Assembly: GCA_900617975.1 (NCBI GenBank)
Contig: UZAE01001442.1
Location: forward strand, 1-13,332
Reading direction: 5' to 3'
DNA length: 13,332 nt
From: Rodentolepis nana
Lineage: Eukaryota > Platyhelminthes > Cestoda > Cyclophyllidea > Hymenolepididae
A model generated the notes under the pieces. That model was given only the letters and a program-made list of their open reading frames with translations, made no database searches and was not told where the DNA came from. The position numbers were made by a program, and so were the translations under genes. Of the stretch, positions 5,901 through 13,332 are shown one piece after another (within the stretch, counting starts at the first letter, position 1; each line of letters begins with the position of its first letter).

Positions 5901-8784
5901 TAATGACAGAGAGTGACAACATACTTGCAAACGTCAGGTGACTCACAGGTGCCGTGAATGCAGCCTTTTTTGCAGATTGCTGAAAAGGGAAGAAAAAAGG
6001 GGAGGTTGATTAGGGGGGGGAGGGGGCAAATGGAATTGAATTCCGGTCAAGCCACATTCGGCAGACTGTGTGGAGAATAGGTCTCCTCTCAAAATGCGGT
6101 GTATGAAAAAAAAAAGAATTAAGAAATTTAGACTCTCAAGTGAAGACTTGATGACAAATGTGACAGGTTTGCTTCTAAGCCCCTAGATACGTGACTCATG
6201 AATACAAATTCTTGTATAAGCCTTCATTGCTGAAGTAGGATAATTTGGAAATATATACCACCGTATTGGAATTTTATTTTGAAGATAGTCTATGTTGAAA
6301 TTAAAAGAAAAGCTGGAAACAAGAGAACTGTGGCAAGTGCGACAAAAAAACTTAGTGACAGGCAGACAATAGTAGGAAAAGTCATTTAATCAGCAAATGT
6401 GCCTAAAGTTTCCCTTCTCGAATCCATCAATTAGCATCACTCCTGCATGAAACAAATTTTCAAGGACTAAACACCTGCTGAAAGAGAGAGAGAGAGAGTA
6501 AAGTTGCCTAAAGCTGGCCATCTAGATATTTTTTGAAAAAAAAGAACATCCAGATGGTAATTATTTCTGTAACCTCTCCTAGAAGGAGCTCTGATGCTAC
6601 GCGCTGCGTGATCAACAGCCACGAATTGATATTGAAGTGTATTGATGTATAAACGACCCAGGAACAACAGAAAAGCAAGTGAGTGTAATTCAGCCTATTT
6701 CATACCATCAATGAAATTCACATAAATCAAAGCAAAAATCAGTCATCCTGGAGAGAAGGACCAAGTAAATTCAATGATTATATCGAGGAACTGAGGCCTC
6801 CACTTTTTTCTCCTCCCAAACAGATGGAACTCTAATATATACTGACACTCAAGTCTCAAGCGATCTTGAAATAGTACGGGATTTGACCTTTTCTGTGGCT
6901 ACTTCGAACAATCGAGTTAAGAATTAATATGTAAGAATCGTACCTTCAGTACACTGGCTTCCTTCCCAACCAGGTAGGCAAACAATACGTCCATCTTTGG
7001 TGTCGCATTTATAATGTCCCAGAGGGGAATCTCTGGGCGCACAGTAGTAGTCACAGTCCTCACCATAGTAATCAGGCGGACAAGCAATCCGATAGGAGAG
7101 TGTTAACCGAATAGAAGGCGTTGTATCGGCACTGCTCTTCAAATTTTGAGTTGTCCAGACTTTTTGTTTAGTGCCTTTTACTTTGAGTGGTTTTAATCGC
7201 GCAAGAAGTATAGTGTCTATAGGTGAAAGATTAAGGCGATATTTTTTTTGTAAATTAAAGTCACTTACCTTCTATTGGAGTCTGGTGGAAGAGGGATATA
7301 TGCAGATAGAGTGGATTCTGAAATTAAAAAAAATAGTAATCAATTCCTTCTAGAAAATTCAGTAGATGGCGTCATAATACGGGGTCTGACAAGATTGAAC
7401 TATAATCTTCCTTCAACAAAAAGTGGTCGGGCCAATTAATTTCAAGTGGGGTGGGGGGTGGGGGGTGGCGGGAAAATCGGAATAAGTATCAATTGAAGTG
7501 GATGATTGAAGATTTGAAATATGACCACAAGGAGGCGAAATTTGATCTGCTAACTTGACACAACGGACTCTTGTGTTTGCCCTAGTGTGCATTTCAAAGG
7601 CATATTCACTTGACTTTGAACGATATCTACCTGTCTGTGTGTGCGTGTGTGGTTTTGTTGCAAATTTTCATTTCAACTTTTGTCCGACGATCCAAAACGC
7701 ATCCATTTATTTAAGCGCAATGGCTGATGGACAAAGGCAAGTGTTAACCAATACGCCAAAAGTGGTGCCGATAAAACTCAATTGCTTTGATTTTAAAACT
7801 TTTCCCAACACATTACTAGCCATCAGCTCAAGACAATAACGTTTTTTTAGTGAGACAAACAAAGCCCATGGTAAATGCATCGAAGTTCTTCCGAATTAAA
7901 ATAAGCGAGTAATTAAATTATGTCTGATTTTTAAAAGGACATTTCCTTTAACGAAACTTCTTTAATTAAATTCTTTGTCCATATTTAGAAACTCCCATTG
8001 TTTTGAGAGCAGAAAAAAGTTAGCTGAGTAATCTTAAGAAAAAAATAGGCTTAAAAATGATGGCTAAATTTTGTCTGAATAATAAAAGAATATTTAATCA
8101 AACAACTAGCAACGATAGGATAATTCACTTTTATTTTAATAATTTTAGTCCTGGGAATTTTAGTTGAACAACGTTATTACCAGGTGAAACATTGTATCCC
8201 ACGGAAACGGGAGGATCTACTAAAAAGACCTTGACGAAAATGCATTGAAGCTCACAATCTGATAGTTTTTCAAGTTATGATTTAAAAAACAGAAGTGAAA
8301 TAGGGATAGGATTTGATGGTTTGCATAAATAGCTGGATAAATAAAATAGCAAGCATGGTTATTTTTTCAATTTTGAAATGGTATTTCAACCATTAAATCG
8401 TGCACATTTTTCGTGTTTTTTTTATCAATTTGTGTCAATCAATAAAGTTAATTGAATTTTTCTCCTAGTCATCAGCCAACTAACCTTTACTTTCTCGAGA
8501 AGAGAAATATGAAAGTCGCGAGCGGAGTTGAAAAGTTTGCCATTGGAGAAAATGACATCGGTTAGGAAGACATTAGGTGTCGCCGAGACGTTTGTAGAAT
8601 TGTCTGTAAAGATATCTGCTGTCGGTAGTAGCTGGGCTCCAAGAAGGATTCTACACCGATTTAAACAGCCATATGGTGGTATCCAAGCTTTAGGAAGACA
8701 GCAGGAGGTAAAATTTACTGAACCCTGTGTTGTCAACTTCATGTCGGCAATGTGGAATTCAAAGATCTCATGGATCTTTGGAGA
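2008..8784 (-). CDS. Dl: Delta-type Notch ligand, eight exons, 5'-incomplete
   Basis: This gene encodes a single-pass membrane ligand that activates Notch receptors on neighbouring cells. Eight exons (8485-8784, 7269-7317, 6944-7216, 5925-5979, 5655-5809, 4876-5057, 4568-4799, 2008-2951) join with GT-AG borders and matching phases into 729 codons plus TAA. Numbering from the first codon at 8784, the domains are MNNL about 1-135, DSL 162-205 with six cysteines, and EGF1 210-236, EGF2 239-275, EGF3 282-319, EGF4 326-354, EGF5 361-401, EGF6 408-442, EGF7 449-480 and EGF8 487-518. The membrane span is about 565-587, followed by the basic stop-transfer RKRKVWRHKK and a tail to 729. EGF1 and EGF2 have the spacing of the Delta/OSM-11 (DOS) motif. 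No Jagged-type cysteine-rich domain follows the EGFs. The distance from the start of MNNL to the first DSL cysteine (about 155 residues) matches vertebrate DLL1 as I know it, so no internal exon seems missing. The start codon and signal peptide are not identified. Confidence 0.93.
2952..4567 (-). other. Delta intron inside EGF6 (1616 nt)
   Basis: This is the longest intron of the gene. It contains minus-strand frames at 3046-3285 and 3490-3690 and a plus-strand frame at 4004-4192. None has a domain, signal peptide or splice context worth calling. It appears to be plain AT-rich intron sequence. Confidence 0.8.
4568..4799 (-). CDS. Dl: Delta exon g: end of EGF4, EGF5, start of EGF6
   Basis: After acceptor CTTTAAAG the exon completes EGF4 (CACSDTFYGSNC), encodes EGF5 with a long 16-residue loop between its third and fourth cysteines (374-389), and starts EGF6 (KCDGRPCLHG). 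The donor is CATG|GTGCGT after 4568, which leaves one base that pairs in phase with the terminal exon to give the canonical CLHGGKC. Without splicing, the frame reaches TGA shortly after. Confidence 0.94.
4876..5057 (-). CDS. Dl: Delta exon f: EGF3 and start of EGF4
   Basis: This exon follows acceptor ATTTTTTAG at 5058-5059. It encodes EGF3 (C282 to C319, with TCLNGGVC and CPLGYEGYHC) and the first half of EGF4 (NCRVYGCSGHGIC). It ends in phase 0 with CAA|GTTAGT after 4876. The next in-frame codons of the intron soon reach a stop, which supports the donor. Confidence 0.94.
5058..5654 (-). other. Delta intron between EGF2 and EGF3 (597 nt)
   Basis: The intron is AT-rich. It holds a short direct duplication (tttgactttgatag near 5210 and again near 5254) and an imperfect hairpin at 5248-5274. 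No coding potential is seen. Confidence 0.85.
5655..5809 (-). CDS. Dl: Delta exon e: end of EGF1 and EGF2
   Basis: This exon completes EGF1 (CEVGWTGETC) and encodes EGF2, beginning CIPFPGCKHGTC. That string is nearly the DOS-type EGF2 signature of Delta and Jagged (CI..PGC.HG.C). EGF2 carries a 13-residue loop between its third and fourth cysteines and ends CECQTGWSGMLC. The acceptor is TTATTAG at 5810 and the donor is ATCG|GTAAGG after 5655. An overlapping 98-residue plus-strand frame is only the antisense of this exon. Confidence 0.95.
5925..5979 (-). CDS. Dl: Delta exon d: first part of EGF1
   Basis: This 55-nt exon follows the acceptor TTCCCTTTTCAG at 5980. Joined to the DSL exon it reads EAICKKGCIHGTCESPDVC, which matches the Delta pattern right after the DSL (TEAIC..GC...G.C). 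It ends CAA|GTATGT and splits the Lys codon before the fifth cysteine of EGF1. The exon is too short to stand out as an ORF but is fixed by phase, splice sites and homology. Confidence 0.9.
5980..6943 (-). other. Delta intron between DSL and EGF1 (964 nt)
   Basis: The intron runs from donor GTACGA to acceptor CTTTTCAG. It contains a (GA)n microsatellite at 6484-6498 and a G run at 6013-6026. The 66-residue minus-strand frame at 6467-6667 has no recognisable domain. Nothing else is seen. Confidence 0.85.
6484..6498. repeat. (GA)n microsatellite
   Basis: A run of about seven to eight GA dinucleotides lies within the DSL-EGF1 intron. Confidence 0.7.
6944..7216 (-). CDS. Dl: Delta exon c: end of MNNL and complete DSL domain
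   Basis: This exon encodes residues 117-207 plus one base. It carries the linker ending SYRIAC and the whole DSL domain, the Notch-binding module. The diagnostic pattern is visible: CPPDYYGEDC, then CAPRDSPLGHYKC, then VCLPGWEGSQC, with six cysteines at 162, 171, 175, 187, 196 and 205. The Arg of PRD is kept. The bulky Phe usual just before GHY is Leu here. The acceptor is CACCTATAG at 7217-7218 and the donor is GAAG|GTACGA after 6944. Confidence 0.95.
7217..7268 (-). other. Delta 52-nt mini-intron
   Basis: This very short intron has a consensus donor GTAAGT and an acceptor ending CACCTATAG behind a T-rich stretch. Removing it joins GAA-G to AC-ACT and keeps the MNNL-DSL frame. Confidence 0.85.
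7269..7317 (-). CDS. Dl: Delta exon b: 49-nt MNNL micro-exon
   Basis: This 49-nt exon lies between an acceptor TTTTAATTTCAG and the strong donor AAG|GTAAGT. It reads NPLYLHISLFHQTPIE plus one base and starts in phase 0, in agreement with the exon before it. The segment lines up with the strand written 'TFSLIIEALHTDSP' in vertebrate DLL1 (from memory of the family), so it supplies a core MNNL strand. Confidence 0.82.
7318..8484 (-). other. Delta intron between exons a and b (1167 nt)
   Basis: This intron splits the MNNL domain. It holds a GT-type simple repeat near 7634-7652 on the plus strand and a G-rich tract at 7448-7472. The 94-residue plus-strand frame at 7555-7839 looks like noise. I see no gene or RNA in it. 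Confidence 0.75.
7448..7472 (+). repeat. G-rich tract in intron, G-quadruplex-prone
   Basis: Runs GGGG, GGGGGG, GGGGGG and GGG are separated by one to four bases on the plus strand, inside the MNNL intron of Delta. The tract meets the simple G4 pattern. Confidence 0.7.
8485..8784 (-). CDS. Dl: Delta exon a: MNNL (N-terminal C2-like) domain
   Basis: This exon encodes residues 1-100, the start of the MNNL domain that binds membrane and Notch in Delta/Jagged proteins. It opens with SPKIHEIFEFHIAD, matching the family's 'FEL' beta strand, then shows the conserved Cys-Cys pair (28-29) and further cysteines at 40 and 44. N-glycosylation sequons NFT, NST and NVS are present. The acceptor is a pyrimidine-rich tract ending TTTCCAG at 8785. 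Two donors keep the frame: AAG|GTTAGT after 8485 (preferred, with G at +5) or AAA|GTAAAG after 8491, which would drop Val-Lys. The ATG at 8742 lies inside the domain and is not a credible start, because the homology begins upstream of it and no signal peptide would be made. Confidence 0.82.
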
Positions 8785-8917
8785 CTGGAAATAGGGGGAA
8801 AGGAAGAAATATTTTAAGTAACATAATAAATATGTCGGGAGAAAAGTAATTGAAAAAAAAACTGAAAATAAAATTGCCTACGTTTGTAAAATGTAGGTTA
8901 CTTCCTTTAACTTGTAT

Positions 8918-8928
8918 TATTTTAAAAG
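8918..8928. repeat. Left target-site duplication, tattttaaaag
   Basis: The 11-bp sequence tattttaaaag lies directly before the 5' end of the retroposon and recurs exactly at 9258-9268. Confidence 0.75.
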
Positions 8929-9257
8929 GGGGTGTGCGATAGACTTACCTCCACGTGGTGCACCCTGGGCAACGTATACTCATAAGGCGAAAAGGTCTAT
9001 TAACTAGCAGTTGACTTCTGACTTCAAACTACCACGACCCCCCTGGTTGTCATATTCGACCCCTTTCACAGTACTCACCTTACCTTTTTCTCTACTTTTG
9101 TGTCTGTCTGCCTCTTTTACATCTGTGAATCGCTCTTCCGTTCCCCGCCCCTCGACTTTCTACTACTTTGATGAACCTTCCCTCTGTGAAGCCCGAAGTC
9201 AGCTAAGTGGCTAATGATATCTATCAAAACGCCTGCCAATTGAAATAAATAAATAAA
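8929..9257 (+). mobile_element. Short non-autonomous retroposon (SINE-like), 329 bp, with target-site duplication
   Basis: The element starts with a G run and gtgtgcgatagacttacctc, carries the conserved block ccacgtggtgcaccctgggc, and ends in an (AAAT)n tail (about 9243-9257). Perfect 11-bp direct repeats flank it. A 3' microsatellite tail plus a target-site duplication of this size is the mark of target-primed reverse transcription by a non-LTR machinery. A 67-residue plus-strand frame inside (9011-9214) shows no known domain. The inverted relative at 1-782 shares the 5' end, which argues for a defined short element and not a random 5' truncation. The family name is unknown to me. Confidence 0.75.
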
Positions 9258-9268
9258 TATTTTAAAAG
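9258..9268. repeat. Right target-site duplication, tattttaaaag
   Basis: This is an exact second copy of the 11-bp sequence, directly after the (AAAT)n tail. Because the tail is AT-rich, the duplication edge could shift by a base or two. Confidence 0.72.
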
Positions 9269-10191
9269 CACTGTTACGAGATAACATTTTTTGAACAGAC
9301 AGATCGTCATTGTTATTTTTTTGAAAATTATAAGATCTAAAGAATTCATAAACGTGGATACAAGCTATTCACTATGACTTGCCAGGAAAAAATTTGAGTG
9401 ACAGGTTAGCGTTGACTGATTTTAACATTAGGTTGTCGAAAATTTCAATCCCCCCCCCCCCCAACGGGAGGTGAAATATGAACCAAGTAATGGCGTGTAA
9501 TGGGCTCGTGTTTGTTCTATAATAAGATTTGTACAAATAATCTAATTGATATTTTGGTAAACTGAATTAAGTCGATAAATGACATACTGAATGCTAGGCA
9601 AAGGCCATATTTCACATATTTCTTCATTAAAGGTGATTTAAATGACAAATTATAGTTTTAAAGTAGTTCTAAGTTACTTTGGCGTTGAAAGAGTTAACGT
9701 TATAATTTGGCATAAAGTCATTAGGTCTCAATTATGGTACATAACAATTACAAATCACTTTCGGCGTGCAGAAATAGTGTTGTACTGAAAATATATCCAA
9801 ATATAAAATAAAAGCAATCATTACAGATCTTAAACAGTGCCAAAGCATATTTAAGAGAGTATTTTTCAACAATCATTTTGTGTTTAGTGGGAAACACGAA
9901 TTTCTCCTTCTTTGATACAAGCCTTAAATTTCACTTATTCTGCTGGGAGCGACATTACTATTTTACTTATCCGTTACTACAAAGTCGAACTTTCAACATT
10001 ACGAAAACCGTCTACAGAAAGTCCAGTCAATGCGGTGACATTTACACGTAGACTTTCAAAGTAATTTAAGGTGGGAATAGGCACATTCATAAAGGGAGCC
10101 AAGCACACCCGCAGGTGGAAAGTGCCGTTTACCCGATTACGTGGGCAGAATTTGCGGGAAAGGGGCTCTCGGATGACAGTTAGCTAAAGCA

Positions 10192-10522
10192 CCCCTCCCT
10201 CCCCCCTCCCCCACCTCCGAACAGCTTGAAGTTGTGCGCATGTCAGTTTCTTTTTGATACAAGTTGTCCCAGACAAACAACTTCAGAGCATGAGTGGAAT
10301 TGTCAATCTATGCGGGCAGGCAAATATGAAAATTAGCACCAATAGGCACCATCATATGTGATGTCATACTCCTTCATGTCGCAGATTGATATTGGTACTT
10401 TCCTCTCCATTCTGTAACGCTAGACGCGCGTGTGTATGTGCGGTCTATTGTTTAAACTCAGTCACCGCAACTTTTGACCGCACTGAAACTATTTATCGAC
10501 CCCCAACCACCCCCCACCCCCC
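10192..10522 (-). repeat. Two C-rich tracts (G4-prone on minus strand)
   Basis: C-run clusters at 10192-10212 and 10500-10522 each have at least four runs of three or more C with short spacers. The minus strand could therefore form G-quadruplexes. About 290 bases of ordinary sequence lie between them. Confidence 0.6.
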
Positions 10523-12342
10523 GTCCTGAAATAAATTCCCATTATTAACCACAAAGAACAAAGATTTACCGGCGTGATACTGCCAATAAATGGAGGGAAA
10601 AAGATGACTTGTTGAAATGTCTTTTAAGGCTGTTCCGTATCTTCCAAGTACTTTGGTAATAACCCACTTGCTTAATCAAGAATAAATCGATCAGGACTAA
10701 GTAAAAGACGGACCTATTTCCGCTCGGATCAAAACACTCCTTCTTTGCCTAGTTCAGCACAAGTGTTGTGCGGATAGTCGCCGAAAGTGCGTAATATGGA
10801 CGAATAGGGATAGCTGAACTTCGCAACATTTCGGCAGGTTTCAGCATTTGAATGGAAGATGCAAATATAAGGATTTCTGCCGATGAACTCACATTTATCT
10901 TAGATACAGTTTAGGAAAATCAGAATTATTTATTATTAATATTATAGCTAAAAAGGCTTTTTATTTCCAGCTCAGACTCGCTTTATGTATAATTCCTTCG
11001 ATGGTTAGCTGACCAAACGTATGCTTAATAATGCATACGGAGGAATAGAGAAAAATTTTTTTGCCTTCATTATCTCGAAAAGATCTGAGAAATCGGATAA
11101 CAATTAAATTCAAAATATAAAACTCCCTTTCTATATCGGACGAGATGTGTTCGTTCAAAATGCTCTTTCCTCGCATGCATACAGGAAGTACTAAGTATGT
11201 TCTTTGTGTATTTTATGGAAAAGTAAATTCCTTCAACAACTCTACTTCAAAGTCTATTACGGTAAATCAAGGAGCATTAAAATAATCGAAAATCGATAAT
11301 TGCTTTAAGGGATGCTCCTTAACAGTATAGCGGCTCAAATGTGAATGAAATTTAATAATTTTTGCTAACCATTAAGAAAAATATTCTTACTTTAATTATT
11401 ACTTGATATGAGAATACAATTTTAGGTGTATTTTTACTCTCCGAAAACGGAAATGGTAAATATGCATATTTATGAAGAGATCGTTAGTTCTCACGAAGGC
11501 ATAGTCTATGGCATGGGAAGAGGGTAAATGCCTCATTCAGACATTCCTCACGTATCATTTTTTATACTGCCACGATTTATGGAGAGCTCGATGAAAATGG
11601 TGGAATAGATGCCAAACTCCACTTTACCAGAGTGGTTAAGAATATCAATTCTTGGATGTATCAATAGAATTTAATTCCTTTCCAAGTCCTACTATCTGAA
11701 AAGCGATCTAACTACCTATCCTGATATGAAAGTACTTTAATAGTACACAAAATTGACAAAATATGCCTAATGACAAACGAATAATGGGATATTGTTTCAT
11801 CACGAGCCTCATTCCCAGGAAGAAATACAAAATTATGACACGTGCTAGATTTTGATAAATAATGGTAATGTTTCAATCTTCCTTAAAATTTAAAAATAAA
11901 CACATAAAAATGATAGCACCAGAAGATGTGGTTATTTTTTTTCTACTTAACATTCTGCATATTAAATAATTGCCTAATTTTAATAGAATATTCCCAGCTG
12001 AATTCGAAAAATAGAATTCATTTTTTAATTGTTACAAAGGCGATTGATTAAAACAATAGGTTACATTAATGAAAGTTCCTTCTCCATTATTTAACAAAAT
12101 ATAATCACCTGCTTATTGTTTGACAAGACCCATTTTATGCCGTAGAAAAATGAACAGCTTTGTAATTGAAAGGAAGACCTCAATTTCTTTGAAACTGGGG
12201 CTCGATTACACGATTAGCCTATTAGACAACATTTTTTACTAATATTTTCACCAGAAACGTGACCTCCAACGTTTGTTATCATGAATTAAATGAACTAACC
12301 CAATCATCCATCGCAATGGGACAGCTTTAATTGATAGTCCGT

Positions 12343-12361
12343 GGGAAGGGGAGGGGAGGGG
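12343..12361 (+). repeat. G-rich block, G-quadruplex-prone
   Basis: GGG-AA-GGGG-A-GGGG-A-GGGG is a compact four-run motif on the plus strand. Its first run overlaps a CGTGGGAA octamer that fits the CSL/Su(H) consensus. Confidence 0.65.
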
Positions 12362-13332
12362 TAACAAGTCACTACAGACATTTTGTCCCTTTTTGCTATT
12401 TTAACACATATTGTAGATATTAAAATGCTGGTTGATGACAAACTGTATGACCAATTACAATTTGAAACTGAGATAAAGCAAGACATTCATTAATCGCCTT
12501 GGTATTATCCGCTTAATGAACTTACAAAAGTACTTTCATTTTACTTAATTCATAATTTTCTCTTTAAATTGAAAAAAAATGGAATTTAGCCATTTTTTGC
12601 GTTTTTAAAAAGGGCAGAACTCCTCAAATAAGTTGTTAAAGCTCCCGTGTGGTAAATGTTTAAATCATTTCTAGAGTAACGGAAATATTTCCCCCTTCAA
12701 GTTTAAACTGATGACTGAATCCATCATTTTAAATGTGACCCGATGCATAATCACCGAGCGTTTCTCCTGCAACCGCATTGAAAGGACTTGAGCCAAGGTG
12801 TCCAATGGTACGATTGTGTGTGAGTTCAGCATTTGCGCGGTTTCTAAGAGACTTAACTTGTCAGATTATTGTAATCATTTCCCCATGACAAACAGATCTT
12901 TTGATACATGATAGCAACACTGACCAATTGTAAACAAAGAAAATCGGTTATTACATGTTGTGTTTATAATTAGGACAATATTATCCCGTGCCAAAAAAAT
13001 TGAGCGTAACATTTCTTTCACCAACACTCTATCGCTAGAATAAAGCGACCAAATTGAATTTGCCAACACCTTTATTCCAGTGGGCTATACAGCATCAAAG
13101 TCACACCTGCCATTTTGTTTTAATGGTCAAGTTATCAAATAAATGGTCTGAGCTCTAAAATGTTGATAGCAATCTGAACGGTGGGTAACGAACCGAATAC
13201 AGCACCCATAACCTCACTATAACGGTTCATGTTTCGGCCAAATGATATTTAAATAAGTACTTTCCATTTCAGTACCCCTGGTTTAGCACATAAGCGGACA
13301 ATAGTTGTAGGCATTGGGGGGGGGGGTGGCAG

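Larger units (their letters stand above)
9269..13332. other. Gene-free 5' side of Delta
   Basis: I find no convincing coding exon in about 4 kb. The longest frames (71, 60 and 64 residues, minus strand) have no domain. The stretch holds C runs at 9450-9462, 10192-10212 and 10500-10522, a G4-prone block at 12343-12361, and a terminal run of 11 G at 13316-13326. It is either 5' flank or part of a long first intron of Delta, because the signal-peptide exon is not located. Confidence 0.6.

Noticed and set aside
8740..8742. ATG in the MNNL exon as the Delta start codon.
   Set aside because: The conserved FEF strand lies upstream of it in the same exon, and no signal peptide follows it.
9048..9064. 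A ttcgacccc stretch in the right element resembling a pol III B box.
   Set aside because: The match to GGTTCGANTCC is partial and no convincing A box lies at the right distance, so a tRNA-derived SINE origin is not claimed.
9177..9287. Minus-strand frame beginning MLSRNSAFKIFIYLFQLAGV, tested as the signal-peptide exon of Delta; it could end in phase 0 at AAG|GTTCAT.
   Set aside because: Its hydrophobic core is the antisense of the (AAAT)n tail of the inserted retroposon, it runs across the target-site duplication, and GTTCAT is a poor donor. It is most likely accidental, though exonisation cannot be fully excluded.
9748..9876. 42-codon minus-strand frame with a hydrophobic middle, another candidate signal peptide.
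   Set aside because: No good donor in the required phase 0. Phe/Ile/Tyr-rich sequence is expected from AT-rich DNA.
10961..11176. 71-residue minus-strand ORF as an upstream exon or gene.
   Set aside because: No known domain, no signal peptide, charged and AT-biased composition. It is compatible with chance.
12703..12730. ctgatga string tested as a hammerhead ribozyme core.
   Set aside because: The second conserved core (GAAA at the proper distance) and the closing stems are not present.

Overview
This is a stretch of animal (metazoan) nuclear DNA. The coding sequence is split by spliceosomal GT-AG introns of 52 to 1616 bases. Intergenic DNA is AT-rich with simple repeats and G/C homopolymer runs, and there is no sign of bacterial operon structure. 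A Notch ligand with eight EGF repeats in a moderately compact, AT-rich, repeat-bearing genome fits an invertebrate, perhaps a lophotrochozoan such as a parasitic flatworm. The species assignment is a guess and not a sequence match.

One gene dominates the window. On the minus strand, from 8784 down to 2008, eight exons join in a single open frame (2190 nt, 729 codons plus stop). The encoded protein is a Delta-type Notch ligand: MNNL (C2-like) domain, DSL domain, eight EGF repeats, a short Thr/Pro/Ser linker, one membrane span and a cytoplasmic tail of about 140 residues with a PPPPYEEF motif. There is no Jagged-type cysteine-rich (VWC-like) region, so the architecture is Delta and not Jagged/Serrate. 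Every exon junction keeps the frame. The exon carrying the start codon and signal peptide was not found, so the model is 5'-incomplete. It should lie beyond 8785, inside or outside the window.

The gene lies between two inverted copies of one interspersed element. The right copy (8929-9257, plus orientation) is a compact 329-bp retroposon with an (AAAT)n tail and a perfect 11-bp target-site duplication. The left copy (1-782, minus orientation, cut off by the window edge) shares the same 5' end, but two internal segments that are single-copy on the right have expanded into two minisatellites of about 40-bp period, with seven and eight units.

Other regions: 783-2007 is the 3' flank of the gene, with candidate poly(A) signals and a G-rich tract. 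9269-13332 is about 4 kb without a recognisable gene. It holds simple repeats, G4-prone tracts and a few CSL/Su(H)-like heptamers, and would be 5' flank or first-intron sequence of the Delta gene.
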